A stretch of 64,000 bases of DNA from Castellaniella hirudinis_A (GTDB lineage: Bacteria > Pseudomonadota > Gammaproteobacteria > Burkholderiales > Burkholderiaceae_B): contig NZ_JBLGTV010000003.1 of assembly GCF_047468865.1 (NCBI RefSeq), forward strand, positions 262,889-326,888, given 5' to 3'. Of this stretch, positions 17,094 to 26,018 are shown in pieces. How positions within the stretch are numbered: the stretch's first letter is position 1; each line of letters starts with the position of its first letter. The notes beneath the pieces were generated by a model. That model made no database searches. It saw only the letters and a program-made list of their open reading frames with translations, and was not told the DNA's origin. Both the position numbers and the translations under genes were made by a program.

Positions 17094-18085
17094 AATTTCG
17101 TCATTTATTGGTTCCGGCCCTGGCCGCCCTGACTTTCGCCGCGCAATCGTTTGCCGCCGAACCCTTCAAGGTCGGCTATATCCGCGTCATGGACGATGCG
17201 CAGGCCATCGCCGCCTACGAAGGCAAGTTCTACGAAAAGCAGGGCCTGGACGTGCAACTGGTGGAATTCAAGTCGGGCACCGACTTGATCAAGGCCATTG
17301 TGGGCGGCCAGTTGGATACCGGGGTGCTGGGGTTCACCAACGCGGCGTCGTGGTCCTCCCGAGGGGCCGACCTGAAGGTCGTGGCGGGCGCGCAAAGCGG
17401 CTATCACGCCCTGGTGGTGCGCGATAACGCCAACATCAAGACCGTGGCCGACCTCAAAGGCCATACGCTGGCCTCTCAAAAAGAAGGCAGCACGGCCGAT
17501 ACCGTCCTGCGCGGCGTGGTTCTGAAGGACGCGGGCCTGACAGTGGACGACGTCAATATCATGGGGGTCAGCCCGCAGGTGGCGGTGCAGTCGCTGGTGG
17601 GCGAGCGCGTGGATGCGGCCTTTTTGTTCGAGCCCCAGGCCAGCATTGCGCAGCTGATTGCGCCGGTCAGCCAAATCTATGAAATCGGCGAAGTCTGGCC
17701 TTTCCCCTGCATGGTCACCATCACGTCGGGCGATACGCTGAAAAATAAAAAAGATCTGGTCTGGAAATCCCTGGATGCCCAGGCCGAGGCCATCGCGCTG
17801 CTGCAGGACAAGCCCGATGAAGCAGCCAAGCTGATTGCCAGCTACTTCATTGCCGAGCCCACACTGAAAACCCTGAAGCAGGGCGAGCTGCCGCGCGAAC
17901 AGGTGATCAGCAAAGCCATCCAGACGCAGACTTTCAGCCCGGCCCTGAGCCCCAAGGATCTGGGCCGTATGCAGGAAGTCGCCGACATCATGCAGGCGCG
18001 CGGCGCGCTGAAAACGAAGGACGGCCAGCCTTTTGATGTCAGCGCCATTGTCGACCTCGAATGGCAGCAGACGCGCAAGCTGTGA
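17090..18085 (+). CDS. ABC transporter substrate-binding protein, NitT/TauT family
   Basis: The 331-residue periplasmic protein has a signal peptide (MKFRHLLVPALAALTFAAQSFAA) and an NMT1/SsuA-like fold (FKVGYIRVMDDAQAIAAYEGKFYEKQGLDVQ, then IVGGQLDTGVLGFTNA). The family binds sulfonates, nitrate, bicarbonate or pyrimidine precursors, and the substrate here cannot be told. It overlaps the ATPase gene by four bases and is separated from the permease gene by a hairpin. Confidence 0.88.
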   Translation: MKFRHLLVPALAALTFAAQSFAAEPFKVGYIRVMDDAQAIAAYEGKFYEKQGLDVQLVEFKSGTDLIKAIVGGQLDTGVLGFTNAASWSSRGADLKVVAGAQSGYHALVVRDNANIKTVADLKGHTLASQKEGSTADTVLRGVVLKDAGLTVDDVNIMGVSPQVAVQSLVGERVDAAFLFEPQASIAQLIAPVSQIYEIGEVWPFPCMVTITSGDTLKNKKDLVWKSLDAQAEAIALLQDKPDEAAKLIASYFIAEPTLKTLKQGELPREQVISKAIQTQTFSPALSPKDLGRMQEVADIMQARGALKTKDGQPFDVSAIVDLEWQQTRKL

Positions 18086-18139
18086 CGGCGTGTCGGGCGG
18101 GGATGCGATAATCGCTGTCCCTGACATCCTCGAAACCCG

Positions 18140-18167
18140 GGCCGGATACGATTCCGGCCTTCTTCTT
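18140..18167 (+). terminator. Hairpin between binding-protein and permease genes
   Basis: Stem GGCCGGA/TCCGGCC (18140-18146 and 18153-18159) is followed by TTCTTCTT. It may act as a leaky terminator reducing permease expression relative to the binding protein. Confidence 0.45.
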
Positions 18168-18171
18168 GATT

Positions 18172-18945
18172 ATGAGCACAAGTAAACGCGTTTCTCCCGC
18201 CGCCCGTAAAGTGGCCATGGCGGTGGCGATAGCCGCCATTTTGCTGGTTTGGCAGATGGCGGCCTGGACCCTGCCGGATTTCTTGATGCCGGGCGTGCCC
18301 GCGGTGCTCGAACGGTTGTGGAATGATGTCCAGACCGGAGAATTCCGGGCCGTGCTGGCGGGCAGTATGGGCCGCCTGGGGGTGGGCTATGGCTTTGCCC
18401 TGCTGTTCGGGGTGGGTTTTGGCCTGGCGGGCGGGCTGTTGCTGTTTTTCCGCGAGGTGCTGAAATCGGCCATCATCATTCTGCAGTCGATCCCGTCCAT
18501 CGCCTGGGTGCCGCTGTTCTTGATCCTGATGGGCTTTGGCAATGTGCCGATGATCGTGGTGGTGGCCCTGGCGGCGTTTTTTCCGGCCGCCTTGTCCGTC
18601 ATGAATGCCACTGAAAGCGTGTTGCAGACCCACGTGTCCGCCGCGCGCGTCATGGGGGCCGGCCCCTGGGACATGGTGCGCCGGGTGTATCTGCCCGCCG
18701 TCATGCCCGAACTCATCACGGGGGCCCAGCTGGCTTTCGGCAATGCCTGGCGGGCCTTGATTTCAGCCGAGATGCTGATTGGCTTCGGCCAGGGGCTGGG
18801 CCGTTCGCTGGCCTATGCCGGCGAGACCGCCGACATGGTCGGCGTCATGGCCAATATCCTGACCATTGCCATCCTGGCGACTTTGATCGACCAGGTGTTT
18901 CTGGAAAACATCAAACGCAGCGTGCTGCGCTATCAATATGTCTGA
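18172..18945 (+). CDS. ABC transporter permease, NitT/TauT family
   Basis: The 257-residue inner-membrane protein has about six hydrophobic helices and the binding-protein-dependent EAA motif region (AARVMGAGPWDMVRRVYLPAVMPELITGAQLAFGNAW). It pairs with the ATPase and binding protein upstream as one importer. The ATG at 18172 (MSTSKR) was chosen; a TTG two codons earlier is the only longer option. Confidence 0.9.
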   Translation: MSTSKRVSPAARKVAMAVAIAAILLVWQMAAWTLPDFLMPGVPAVLERLWNDVQTGEFRAVLAGSMGRLGVGYGFALLFGVGFGLAGGLLLFFREVLKSAIIILQSIPSIAWVPLFLILMGFGNVPMIVVVALAAFFPAALSVMNATESVLQTHVSAARVMGAGPWDMVRRVYLPAVMPELITGAQLAFGNAWRALISAEMLIGFGQGLGRSLAYAGETADMVGVMANILTIAILATLIDQVFLENIKRSVLRYQYV

Positions 18946-19004
18946 TTTTGCCGACCTGCGGCTTCGGCCCTTGTTGATCGACACGGCGGCGTCCGTCTAC
19001 CCCT

Positions 19005-19829
19005 ATGCCTGATTTTTCTTGCTTATGGACTTCCCGCCGGCCGCTGCGCCCCGGGGCTTTTCTGAAGGCGGCCGCGTTGGCCGGCTTGTTGGGGGCGGCG
19101 TGCCCGGCGGCGGCGCAGGCCGTCCCGGCAGCAGCCCAGGCGGTCGCGCCCTGGCGTCTTGGCGTGGCCGGCCTGCCGCCCGCGCCGGTGCCCGGGGCCA
19201 AGGATCGCACCCCGGCCCGCATCGAGGTGTTGGCGGGCCAGGCCGGCGGCGCGGCCGACTTGCGGGCGGTAGATCGGGATCAGGCGGCGGCGCAGCTGCG
19301 GCAGGCCGCACTGGATGGCTGGGTGGGGGTGTGGCCGGCGGAGGCATCCCTGCCGCCCGGCGTGCGCCGAGAGCCGCTGGACTGGTCGGCCAGCCCCATG
19401 GCCATCATGCGCACGGATACGGATATCCATGCCTGGGCCGATCTGGCGGGGCGCACCGTGTGCCTGAGCGCCGATGGCCGGTATGTGGGCGAATTGGCCG
19501 CCCGCCAGGGGGCCATCGAGCAGGTTTATCCTTCGGCGACCGATGCGCTGCTGGCTTTGCGGATCGGACAATGCGATGCGGCGGTGCAAGACGAGGATTT
19601 CTTGCGCCAGCTGTTGAAGTTCCCGGAATGGAAAAAGTTTTCGGCCCAACTGGCGCCGTACCGGCGGGCAACGCTGGCGCAGCTGTCACGGGCGGACTTG
19701 CCGGACGATGCCGCCCGCGCCTTGCGCCAGGCGGTGGCGCCCGGCCAACTGCGGCAACTGGCGCAGCAGCAGGCGAAGTCGATTGCGTTCGAGGTGTATC
19801 TGGATCAGGCGGTGCCGGATTGCCACTGA
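19005..19829 (+). CDS. Periplasmic solute-binding-like protein (SBP family 3 type)
   Basis: The 274-residue protein has an N-terminal signal-like segment ending AACPAAAQA and a domain resembling family 3 solute-binding proteins: DLAGRTVCLSADGRYVGELAARQGA and DALLALRIGQCDAAVQDEDFL are the usual hinge and second-lobe motifs. The first lobe is short and lacks the typical ligand motif. It follows the NitT/TauT permease by 59 bases on the same strand, so it may be an accessory binding protein of that system, but this is inference. Confidence 0.6.
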   Translation: MPDFSCLWTSRRPLRPGAFLKAAALAGLLGAACPAAAQAVPAAAQAVAPWRLGVAGLPPAPVPGAKDRTPARIEVLAGQAGGAADLRAVDRDQAAAQLRQAALDGWVGVWPAEASLPPGVRREPLDWSASPMAIMRTDTDIHAWADLAGRTVCLSADGRYVGELAARQGAIEQVYPSATDALLALRIGQCDAAVQDEDFLRQLLKFPEWKKFSAQLAPYRRATLAQLSRADLPDDAARALRQAVAPGQLRQLAQQQAKSIAFEVYLDQAVPDCH

Positions 19830-19877
19830 CCGCCTGTCGGGCGGTGCCGGGCCTTATTGCGCCGATATCCGGGCGCC

Positions 19878-20138
19878 TCAGTGGCGGCGGCGCTGCACGG
19901 GGGCCGAGCCCGCCGGGCGGTTGAGGTGGCGAAACGTAATGCGCCCCTTGCTGAGATCGTAGGGGGACATTTCCAGGGTGACCTTGTCGCCCGCCAGGAT
20001 GCGGATGTGATGCTTGCGCATTTTCCCGCCCGTGTAGGCGATGACGGGGTGCCCGTTGTCCAGCGTCACGCGGAAGCGGGAATCCGGCAGGACTTCAGTG
20101 ACAGATCCTTGCATTTCGAGTAGTTCTTCTTTGGCCAT
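19878..20138 (-). CDS. infA: Translation initiation factor IF-1
   Basis: IF-1 is an OB-fold protein that occupies the ribosomal A site during initiation. The 86-residue product reads MAKEELLEMQGSVTEVLPDSRFRVTLDNGHPVIAYTGGKMRKHHIRIL, an unmistakable IF-1, with a C-terminal extension (HLNRPAGSAPVQRRRH) beyond the usual 72 residues. Burkholderiales often carry two infA copies, and this longer, stand-alone form is probably the second, not the copy in the ribosomal protein operon. GGAG precedes the ATG. Confidence 0.93.
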   Translation of the reverse strand: MAKEELLEMQGSVTEVLPDSRFRVTLDNGHPVIAYTGGKMRKHHIRILAGDKVTLEMSPYDLSKGRITFRHLNRPAGSAPVQRRRH

Positions 20139-20329
20139 GGTGACTCCGGTGAAGGGTGATTGAACCAGCGGGCCCATGCCGCCCGGCCTGGCGGCAGGAC
20201 AGGCGCGAGAACCGGGGCGATCAGAGTTCAGACGGGGGCAGAACCGCCCCCAAAGGCAGCAGGCGCAATGCCTGGCAAGACAGCCGGCAACCCGGCAAGT
20301 GCTGAAAACCGCTGATGAAACAAGCCCTT

Positions 20330-20359
20330 ATCTTAAGGCTTGAAACAGTATTATGTCAA
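20330..20359 (-). promoter_or_regulatory. Putative infA promoter
   Basis: Leftward, TTGACA (20354-20359) and TAAGAT (20330-20335) are spaced by 18 bases. TTGACA is one arm of a TGTCAA/TTGACA inverted repeat (20354-20370), so a repressor could overlap the -35. The rest of the 20139-20447 gap holds a GGGGGC/GCCCCC hairpin near 20235 in the leader. Confidence 0.6.
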
Positions 20360-20447
20360 GACTTTTGACATGCTTTTGGCATGAAAACCGGGCGAATGCG
20401 CGGGACGGTTAGAATTTCGGGTGTATGAACCCGTTCCTGGATGCGGC

Positions 20448-21356
20448 ATGAATGAACGATTGACGTCCGGCACTGTGGCGCTGCTGCTGGTGCCGCCGGC
20501 CATGTGGGCCAGCAACGCGGTGGTGGGCCGGGCCGTGGCCGATCTGGTGCCGCCCATGACGCTGAATTTCTTTCGCTGGGCGACGGCGCTGCTGTTGCTG
20601 CTGCCCCTGGGCTATCGGGTGCTGCAGCGCAACAGCGCCATTTGGCGCGACTGGCCGCGCTATGCCTTGCTGGGGCTGCTGGGGGTAGGGCTGTACAACT
20701 CGCTGCAATACCTGGCGCTGCATACGTCCACCCCGGTCAATGTCACGCTGGTGGCCGCCAGCATGCCGGTGTGGATGATGCTGGTGGGCCGCCTGTGCTA
20801 CGGGGTGGCCATCCGGCCCGCCCAGGTGCTGGGCGCGGCGCTTTCGCTGGCCGGGGTGGCGATCGTGCTGTCCCATGGGCAGTGGGGGCAGCTGCTGGCG
20901 CTGCGGTTCGTGGCGGGCGATCTGCTGATGGTGCTGGCCACCGTCATCTGGGCGTTCTACAGCTGGCAGCTGACCCGGGTGCCGGCCGATGCGCCGGTGC
21001 GCGCGCATTGGGCCGGGTTTTTGTTGGGCCAGGTTCTGTACGGGGCGGCCTGGTCGGGCCTGTTCGCCGCGCTGGAATGGCGGCTGACTGACTGGCAGGT
21101 GGCGTGGGGCGCGCCTTTGCTGCTGGCCGTGGCCTTCGTGGCCATCGGCCCCGCCGTGATTGCGTTTCGCTGCTGGGGCGCGGGGGTGCAGCGGGTGGGG
21201 CCCACCCTGGCCGGCTTTTTCAACAACCTGACCCCGCTGATCGCGGCCCTGCTGTCTTCGGCCCTGCTGGCCGAAAGCCCGCATTTCTACCATGCCGTGG
21301 CTTTTCTGCTGATCATCGGCGGCATTGTGCTGTCTTCGCGGCGGCCCGCCGCCTGA
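20448..21356 (+). CDS. EamA/DMT-family permease
   Basis: The 302-residue inner-membrane protein has ten hydrophobic segments arranged as two EamA repeats (about 10-145 and 155-295), the drug/metabolite exporter superfamily. The first repeat shows PPAMWASNAVVGRAVADLVPPMTLNFFRW and the second WAFYSWQLTR, with a conserved FFNNLTPLIAALLS near the end. Substrate unknown; members export amino acids, nucleosides or drugs. The ATG at 20448 was chosen; a GTG nine codons upstream is possible. Confidence 0.85.
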   Translation: MNERLTSGTVALLLVPPAMWASNAVVGRAVADLVPPMTLNFFRWATALLLLLPLGYRVLQRNSAIWRDWPRYALLGLLGVGLYNSLQYLALHTSTPVNVTLVAASMPVWMMLVGRLCYGVAIRPAQVLGAALSLAGVAIVLSHGQWGQLLALRFVAGDLLMVLATVIWAFYSWQLTRVPADAPVRAHWAGFLLGQVLYGAAWSGLFAALEWRLTDWQVAWGAPLLLAVAFVAIGPAVIAFRCWGAGVQRVGPTLAGFFNNLTPLIAALLSSALLAESPHFYHAVAFLLIIGGIVLSSRRPAA

Positions 21357-21362
21357 AGCAAG

Positions 21363-21392
21363 CCGGGCCGGGCGCGACTCGGCCCGGCCCGG
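21363..21392. terminator. GC hairpin between convergent EamA and recJ genes
   Basis: CCGGGCCGGGC (21363-21373) pairs with GCCCGGCCCGG (21382-21392), an 11-base GC stem with no T-tract. It may slow or stop converging transcripts. Confidence 0.4.
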
Positions 21393-21415
21393 CCGCGTCC
21401 GGCCCGCGTGCCGGT

Positions 21416-23116
21416 TCAGGCCGGGCGCGCGTGCTCGATCAGCAATTGCAGGCGAGTCTGCCCCCCCCAGGTGTTGCGTTCCAGGCGGTAGGCCGCCTCG
21501 ATGCGCTCGGGCAGAGGGTCGGCGTGGTTGAACCAGATGGCGTCCAGGCGCTGGCCGTGGTGTTCCAGGAACAGTTTCAGGTGCTTGTCCTGCAGGACGC
21601 GTTGGTGGATGACCTGGAACGTATCCTGGAACAGCGGGGGGGCGAAGCCCGCGCCCCAGACATGCGTCGCCAGCATGGCTGCGGTTTCCACCGAAAAATA
21701 CGCGGGCTCCAGCGCGCCGTCGGTTTCCAGGCAGGGCTCGAACGCCTCCTGGCCGCTGAGTGTGCGCACCGCCTGATCCAGCTGTTCGGTAAAGTCTTCG
21801 AACGCGGCCCGCCGCAGCGTCAGGCCCGCGGCCATGGCATGGCCGCCGAACTGCAGGATCGCCCCGGGCAGGCGCTTGCTGACCAGATCCAGCGCATCGC
21901 GCAAATGCACTTCCGGGATCGAGCGGCCCGAGCCGCGCAGGGTGGCCTCGTCGTCCGGGGCGAAGGCCAGGACGGGCCGCCAGTAGGTTTCCTTCAGGCG
22001 CGAGGCCACCAGGCCGATGACACCCGGATGCCAGTCGGCCTGCCAGACGCACAGGCTGGCGGCCTGGCGCGGGGGCTGCAGATTCAGCTGCGCCAGGGCC
22101 TGGTCGCGCATGGTGGATTCGCGGTTGCGGCGTTCGCGGTTGATGTCGTCCAGGGATCGGGCCAGGGCCAGGGCGCGGTCGGGGTCGTCTTCCAGCAGGC
22201 ATTGGATGCCGATGCCCATGTCGGCCATGCGGCCGGCGGCATTGATGCGCGGCCCCAGGGAAAATCCCAGATCGGCGGTGCTGGCCTGGCGGGGGTCGCG
22301 GCCCGCCACGGTGAACAGGGCGGCCACGCCGGCCTGCATTTGCCCCTGACGGATGCGTTTCAGGCCCTGGCCGACCAGCAGGCGGTTATTGGCGTCCAGG
22401 CGCACGACGTCCGCCACGGTGCCCAGCGCCACCAGATCGCTCAGGGCATCCAGCCGGGGGCCGCCCCGGGGGGGCAGCACCCCGCGCGTGCGCAACTCGG
22501 CCCGCAGGGCCAGCAGAACATAAAAAATGACGCCGACGCCGGCCAGATGCTTGGATGGAAATGCGCAGGCGGCCTGGTTGGGATTGACGATGGCCAGGGC
22601 CTGGGGCAGCGTGTCGCCGGGCAAATGGTGGTCGGTGACGATGACCTGCATGCCGGCGGCCTGGGCGGCGGCCACGCCTTCGACGCTGGCGATGCCATTG
22701 TCGACCGTGATCAGCAGGTCGGGCCGGCCGGCCGGGTGGCTGCAGGCCAGCCGCACCACGGCGGGCGACAGGCCATAGCCGGTCTCGAACCGGTTGGGCA
22801 CCAGGAAATCCACCTGCGCCCCCATCAGGCGCAGCCCCCGCACCGCCACGGCGCATGCGGTCGCCCCGTCGCAGTCGTAATCGGCCACCACCAGCAGTTT
22901 CCGCTGCGCGGCGATGGCGTCGGCCAGCAGGCCGGCGGCGTGCTCGACCTGGGTCAGGCGGGCCGGGGGGATGAGGTGCGCCCAATCGGCGGGCGCGGCC
23001 TGGGTCAGCCCGCGCGCCGCCCACAGTCTGGCCAGCAGGGGGTGGACGCCGGATTCGGCAAGGGCCTGGGTGGCGGGGCGGTTGGTGCGGCGCGGGCGAA
23101 TCAGCGGCTGCACCAC
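21416..23116 (-). CDS. recJ: Single-stranded-DNA exonuclease RecJ
   Basis: RecJ degrades single-stranded DNA 5' to 3' in recombination and mismatch repair. The 566 residues match the family. DHH-domain metal motifs are present (VADYDCDGAT, VTDHHLPGD, and a DALSDLVALGTVADVV segment), followed by DHHA1 with FGGHAMAAGL. The start is one of two adjacent GTG codons (23116 or 23113). GGAGG lies five bases before the first, which decides the choice. The gene overlaps the 3' end of the upstream hypothetical by 16 bases, so they are translationally coupled. Confidence 0.94.
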   Translation of the reverse strand: MVQPLIRPRRTNRPATQALAESGVHPLLARLWAARGLTQAAPADWAHLIPPARLTQVEHAAGLLADAIAAQRKLLVVADYDCDGATACAVAVRGLRLMGAQVDFLVPNRFETGYGLSPAVVRLACSHPAGRPDLLITVDNGIASVEGVAAAQAAGMQVIVTDHHLPGDTLPQALAIVNPNQAACAFPSKHLAGVGVIFYVLLALRAELRTRGVLPPRGGPRLDALSDLVALGTVADVVRLDANNRLLVGQGLKRIRQGQMQAGVAALFTVAGRDPRQASTADLGFSLGPRINAAGRMADMGIGIQCLLEDDPDRALALARSLDDINRERRNRESTMRDQALAQLNLQPPRQAASLCVWQADWHPGVIGLVASRLKETYWRPVLAFAPDDEATLRGSGRSIPEVHLRDALDLVSKRLPGAILQFGGHAMAAGLTLRRAAFEDFTEQLDQAVRTLSGQEAFEPCLETDGALEPAYFSVETAAMLATHVWGAGFAPPLFQDTFQVIHQRVLQDKHLKLFLEHHGQRLDAIWFNHADPLPERIEAAYRLERNTWGGQTRLQLLIEHARPA

Positions 23117-24009
23117 CAGCGCCTCCAGTCCTGGGTCTTGAAACGGGCCAGCCAGCCGCCGGCCGCCTGCACGGTGACGAAGCGGTCGCGCCCTGTCAAT
23201 ATCAGGGCGGGGCGCTGCGCCGCCAGCGGGGCCAATTGCCGATCCAGCTGGGCCAGCGCGTCGATCCATTCGCCCCAGCGCTGGGCGATGGCCAGATCCT
23301 GCAGCCCGGAAAGGAGGCGCAGGTCAGTGGGCGGGGCGGTGGTCAACTGGCTGGGCCGGGCCCCGCCGTACAGCCAGAGGCTGTTGATGGGCGGCAGGCC
23401 GTCGCGCTGGCGCGCCTGGTTGACGGGGTGTTCGAACCAGGCCATCTGCAGTGTGTTGACGAGCCGCCGCCAGGGCTGGGCGGCGGCGTCCTGGGGCCAC
23501 CAGTCGTTGACCGCGCTGGTGGCGACCAGCGCCGGGCTGGCGCAGGGCAGGGCCGGGGGGATGGGCCCGCGCACCCGCCAGGTGTGCGGGGTGTGCAGCG
23601 ATTCCAGCCGCAGGCCGTCTTCCAGATGCGCCTGGGCCGACGCCCAGAGCGCGTCGGCTTGTTCGGCGGTCACGGCCAGCGTGTCCGCGGGCAGCAGGGC
23701 GGCGCCGTCGCGCGAGGGGGCCATGTGGATGAGCTCGGCCAGCCAGACGGGTTCGTCGTCCAGGGCGGGCGCGCGCAAAGGGCCCAGACCTGCGCTAAGA
23801 TGCTCGGTTTGCGCGGGCACGAATCCGTGCGCGTCCAGCAGCCAGTGTTCCAGCGGGGTGCACCAAGTTTGCGCCGCCGGGCTGGGCTGTATGGCGGGTT
23901 TGCCCCGGGCCAGCCAATGGGCCAGGGTGGGGGCGCGCTGCGCCAGATGTGGGGCCAGTTCGGTGGCGACTTCAGGATCGGGCCAGGCCCCGGGGATCAC
24001 AATATGCAT
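23101..24009 (-). CDS. Conserved hypothetical protein upstream of recJ
   Basis: The 302-residue cytoplasmic protein begins MHIVIPGAWPDPEVATELAPHL and has repeated tryptophan-rich segments. It resembles the betaproteobacterial family COG4255, sometimes linked to cofactor-independent phosphoglycerate mutase-like proteins; this is from memory and uncertain. No catalytic motif is recognised. It overlaps recJ and shares its strand, and this pairing is a feature of Burkholderiales. Confidence 0.65.
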   Translation of the reverse strand: MHIVIPGAWPDPEVATELAPHLAQRAPTLAHWLARGKPAIQPSPAAQTWCTPLEHWLLDAHGFVPAQTEHLSAGLGPLRAPALDDEPVWLAELIHMAPSRDGAALLPADTLAVTAEQADALWASAQAHLEDGLRLESLHTPHTWRVRGPIPPALPCASPALVATSAVNDWWPQDAAAQPWRRLVNTLQMAWFEHPVNQARQRDGLPPINSLWLYGGARPSQLTTAPPTDLRLLSGLQDLAIAQRWGEWIDALAQLDRQLAPLAAQRPALILTGRDRFVTVQAAGGWLARFKTQDWRRWWCSR

Positions 24010-24049
24010 GGCGGGATTGTAAAGTCAAACGCCGGCAAAGGCTGTTTAC

Positions 24050-25321
24050 ATGAGTTATGAATGGTGGATAGGGGCGCGCTATGCGGGCCTGTCGCGCACC
24101 GGCCGGGGCGGACGCCGGGGCGACCGCTTTGTGTCGTTCGTGGCGGCCAGCTCGATGGCGGGCATCGCCCTGGGCGTGGCGGCCCTGATCGTCGTGTTGT
24201 CCGTCATGAATGGTTTCCAGACCCAGGTGCGCGACCGCATGCTGTCGGTGCTGCCGCACATCGAACTGTACTGGCCGGGGGTGCCGCACCAGCAGGTGCT
24301 GGATCACTGGCAGGCGCTGGCCCGCGAGGCCGAGGCCGATCCGGCCGTGCGCGGGGCCGCGCCCTTCGTGGCGGCGCAGGCCATGCTGGCCCGGGGCCAG
24401 TCGTTCAGCGGGGTGCAGGTGCGCGGCATCGACCCCGCCACCGAGCCCCGGGTGTCGGCCTTGCGCGACCAGCTGGAATCCGGCACGCTTGACAGCCTGG
24501 CCCCCGGGGCATATCGGGTCATCATCGGCAGCCAGATCGCCCAGTCCCTGGGCCTGCGGGTGGGCGATACCGTGCTGCTGCTGGCGCCGCAGGGGTCGAT
24601 CTCGCCCGCCGGGTTTTCGCCCCGCATGCGCCAATTCACCGTTTCGGGCGTCTTTGCCTCGGGCTATTACGAATACGATGCCACCCTGGCCTTTATCAAT
24701 GTGGAAGACGCCGCCCGCGTGTTCCGCGACAGCGGAACCAGCGGGGTGCGCCTGCGCATCGCCGACATGCAGCAGGCCCCGGTGGTGGCCCGCCAACTGT
24801 TGGCCGTCCTGCCGCCGGGGGTGAGCGCCGCCGATTGGACGCAAAACAACCGCACCTGGTTTGCCGCCGTGCAAACCGAGAAACGCATGATGTTCTTGAT
24901 TCTGACCCTGATCGTGGCCGTGGCCGCGTTCAATCTGCTGTCGTCCCTGGTCATGGCGGTCAAGGACAAGCAATCCGACATTGCGATCCTGCGCACCCTG
25001 GGGGCCACGCCCGCGGAAATCGCCCGGATCTTCCTGGTGCAGGGCACCTTGATCGGGGTGGTGGGCACGGCGGCCGGCGTATTGCTGGGCGCCCTGGTGG
25101 CCTACCATATTGATGTGATCGTGCCCTGGATCGAGCATCTGATCGGGGTGCAGTTCTTGCCGCAGCAAATCTATTTCATCAGCGAGCTGCCCTCCAATCC
25201 CCAGCTGGGCGACATGACCGTCATCGGCTTGACGTCGCTGGCCTTGTCCCTGCTGGCCACCCTGTATCCCAGTTGGCGGGCCTCGCGCCTGCAGCCCGCC
25301 CAGGTATTGCGCCATGACTGA
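24050..25321 (+). CDS. lolC: Lipoprotein-releasing ABC transporter permease (LolC/E)
   Basis: The 423-residue MacB/LolC-type permease has TM1 near residues 25-50 (SFVAASSMAGIALGVAALIVVLSVMNGF), a large periplasmic domain, then three C-terminal TMs with a FtsX motif. It extracts outer-membrane lipoproteins from the inner membrane and hands them to LolA. Only one such permease gene accompanies lolD, so it may work as a homodimer (LolF-like). Its stop overlaps the lolD start by eight bases. Confidence 0.92.
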   Translation: MSYEWWIGARYAGLSRTGRGGRRGDRFVSFVAASSMAGIALGVAALIVVLSVMNGFQTQVRDRMLSVLPHIELYWPGVPHQQVLDHWQALAREAEADPAVRGAAPFVAAQAMLARGQSFSGVQVRGIDPATEPRVSALRDQLESGTLDSLAPGAYRVIIGSQIAQSLGLRVGDTVLLLAPQGSISPAGFSPRMRQFTVSGVFASGYYEYDATLAFINVEDAARVFRDSGTSGVRLRIADMQQAPVVARQLLAVLPPGVSAADWTQNNRTWFAAVQTEKRMMFLILTLIVAVAAFNLLSSLVMAVKDKQSDIAILRTLGATPAEIARIFLVQGTLIGVVGTAAGVLLGALVAYHIDVIVPWIEHLIGVQFLPQQIYFISELPSNPQLGDMTVIGLTSLALSLLATLYPSWRASRLQPAQVLRHD

Positions 25322-26018
25322 TGCCCCGACCCAAGCCGCGCCGGTGCTGCGCGCCGAACATCTGCAAAAGACCTACGACGAGGGCACGGGGCGGGTGGAT
25401 GTGCTGCGCGATATCAGCCTGACGGTGCATGCCCGCGAAATGCTGGCCATCATCGGGGCGTCGGGCTCCGGCAAAAGCACGCTGCTGCATGTGCTGGGCC
25501 TGCTGGATCAGCCCGATCAGGGCCGTTTGTGGGTGGCGGGCCAGGCGGCCGACGGCCTGTCCGAACGCCAGCGCAGCCGCCTGCGCAACCAGTCCCTGGG
25601 CTTTGTGTATCAGTTTCACCACTTGCTGCCGGAATTCACGGCGCTGGACAATGTGGCCATGCCGCTGATCGTGCGCCGGATGAGGCGGGCGGCGGCCCGC
25701 CAGCAGGCCCGGCAGCTGTTGGATCAGGTGGGCCTGTCCCAGCGGGCCACGCATTTTCCGGGGCAGCTTTCCGGCGGTGAACGCCAGCGCGTGGCCTTGG
25801 CGCGCTCCCTGGTCACCCAGCCGGCGTGCGTGCTGGCCGACGAACCCACGGGCAATCTGGATCGCCACACGGCGGATGCCATGTTCACCCTGCTGCGCCG
25901 GGTCAACCAGGATCTGGGCACCGCCTTCATCATCGTCACGCACGACCCGGCCCTGGCCGCGCTGGCGCACCGGCAGCTGGAAATGCAGGCGGGCCGCCTG
26001 CAGGCGGCGGGATGCTGA
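25314..26018 (+). CDS. lolD: LolD, ATPase of the lipoprotein-releasing system
   Basis: The 234-residue ATPase powers LolC/E. Walker A is IGASGSGKST, the signature LSGGERQRVALARSL, Walker B VLADEPTGNLD, and the LolD-specific FVYQFHHLLPEFTALDNV region matches the family closely. It overlaps lolC by eight bases at the start and tatD at the end. Confidence 0.95.
   Translation: MTDAPTQAAPVLRAEHLQKTYDEGTGRVDVLRDISLTVHAREMLAIIGASGSGKSTLLHVLGLLDQPDQGRLWVAGQAADGLSERQRSRLRNQSLGFVYQFHHLLPEFTALDNVAMPLIVRRMRRAAARQQARQLLDQVGLSQRATHFPGQLSGGERQRVALARSLVTQPACVLADEPTGNLDRHTADAMFTLLRRVNQDLGTAFIIVTHDPALAALAHRQLEMQAGRLQAAGC

Noticed and set aside
21104..24022. 972-codon open frame antisense to recJ
   Set aside because: Spans parts of three real genes on both strands and lacks any recognisable motif or ribosome site.
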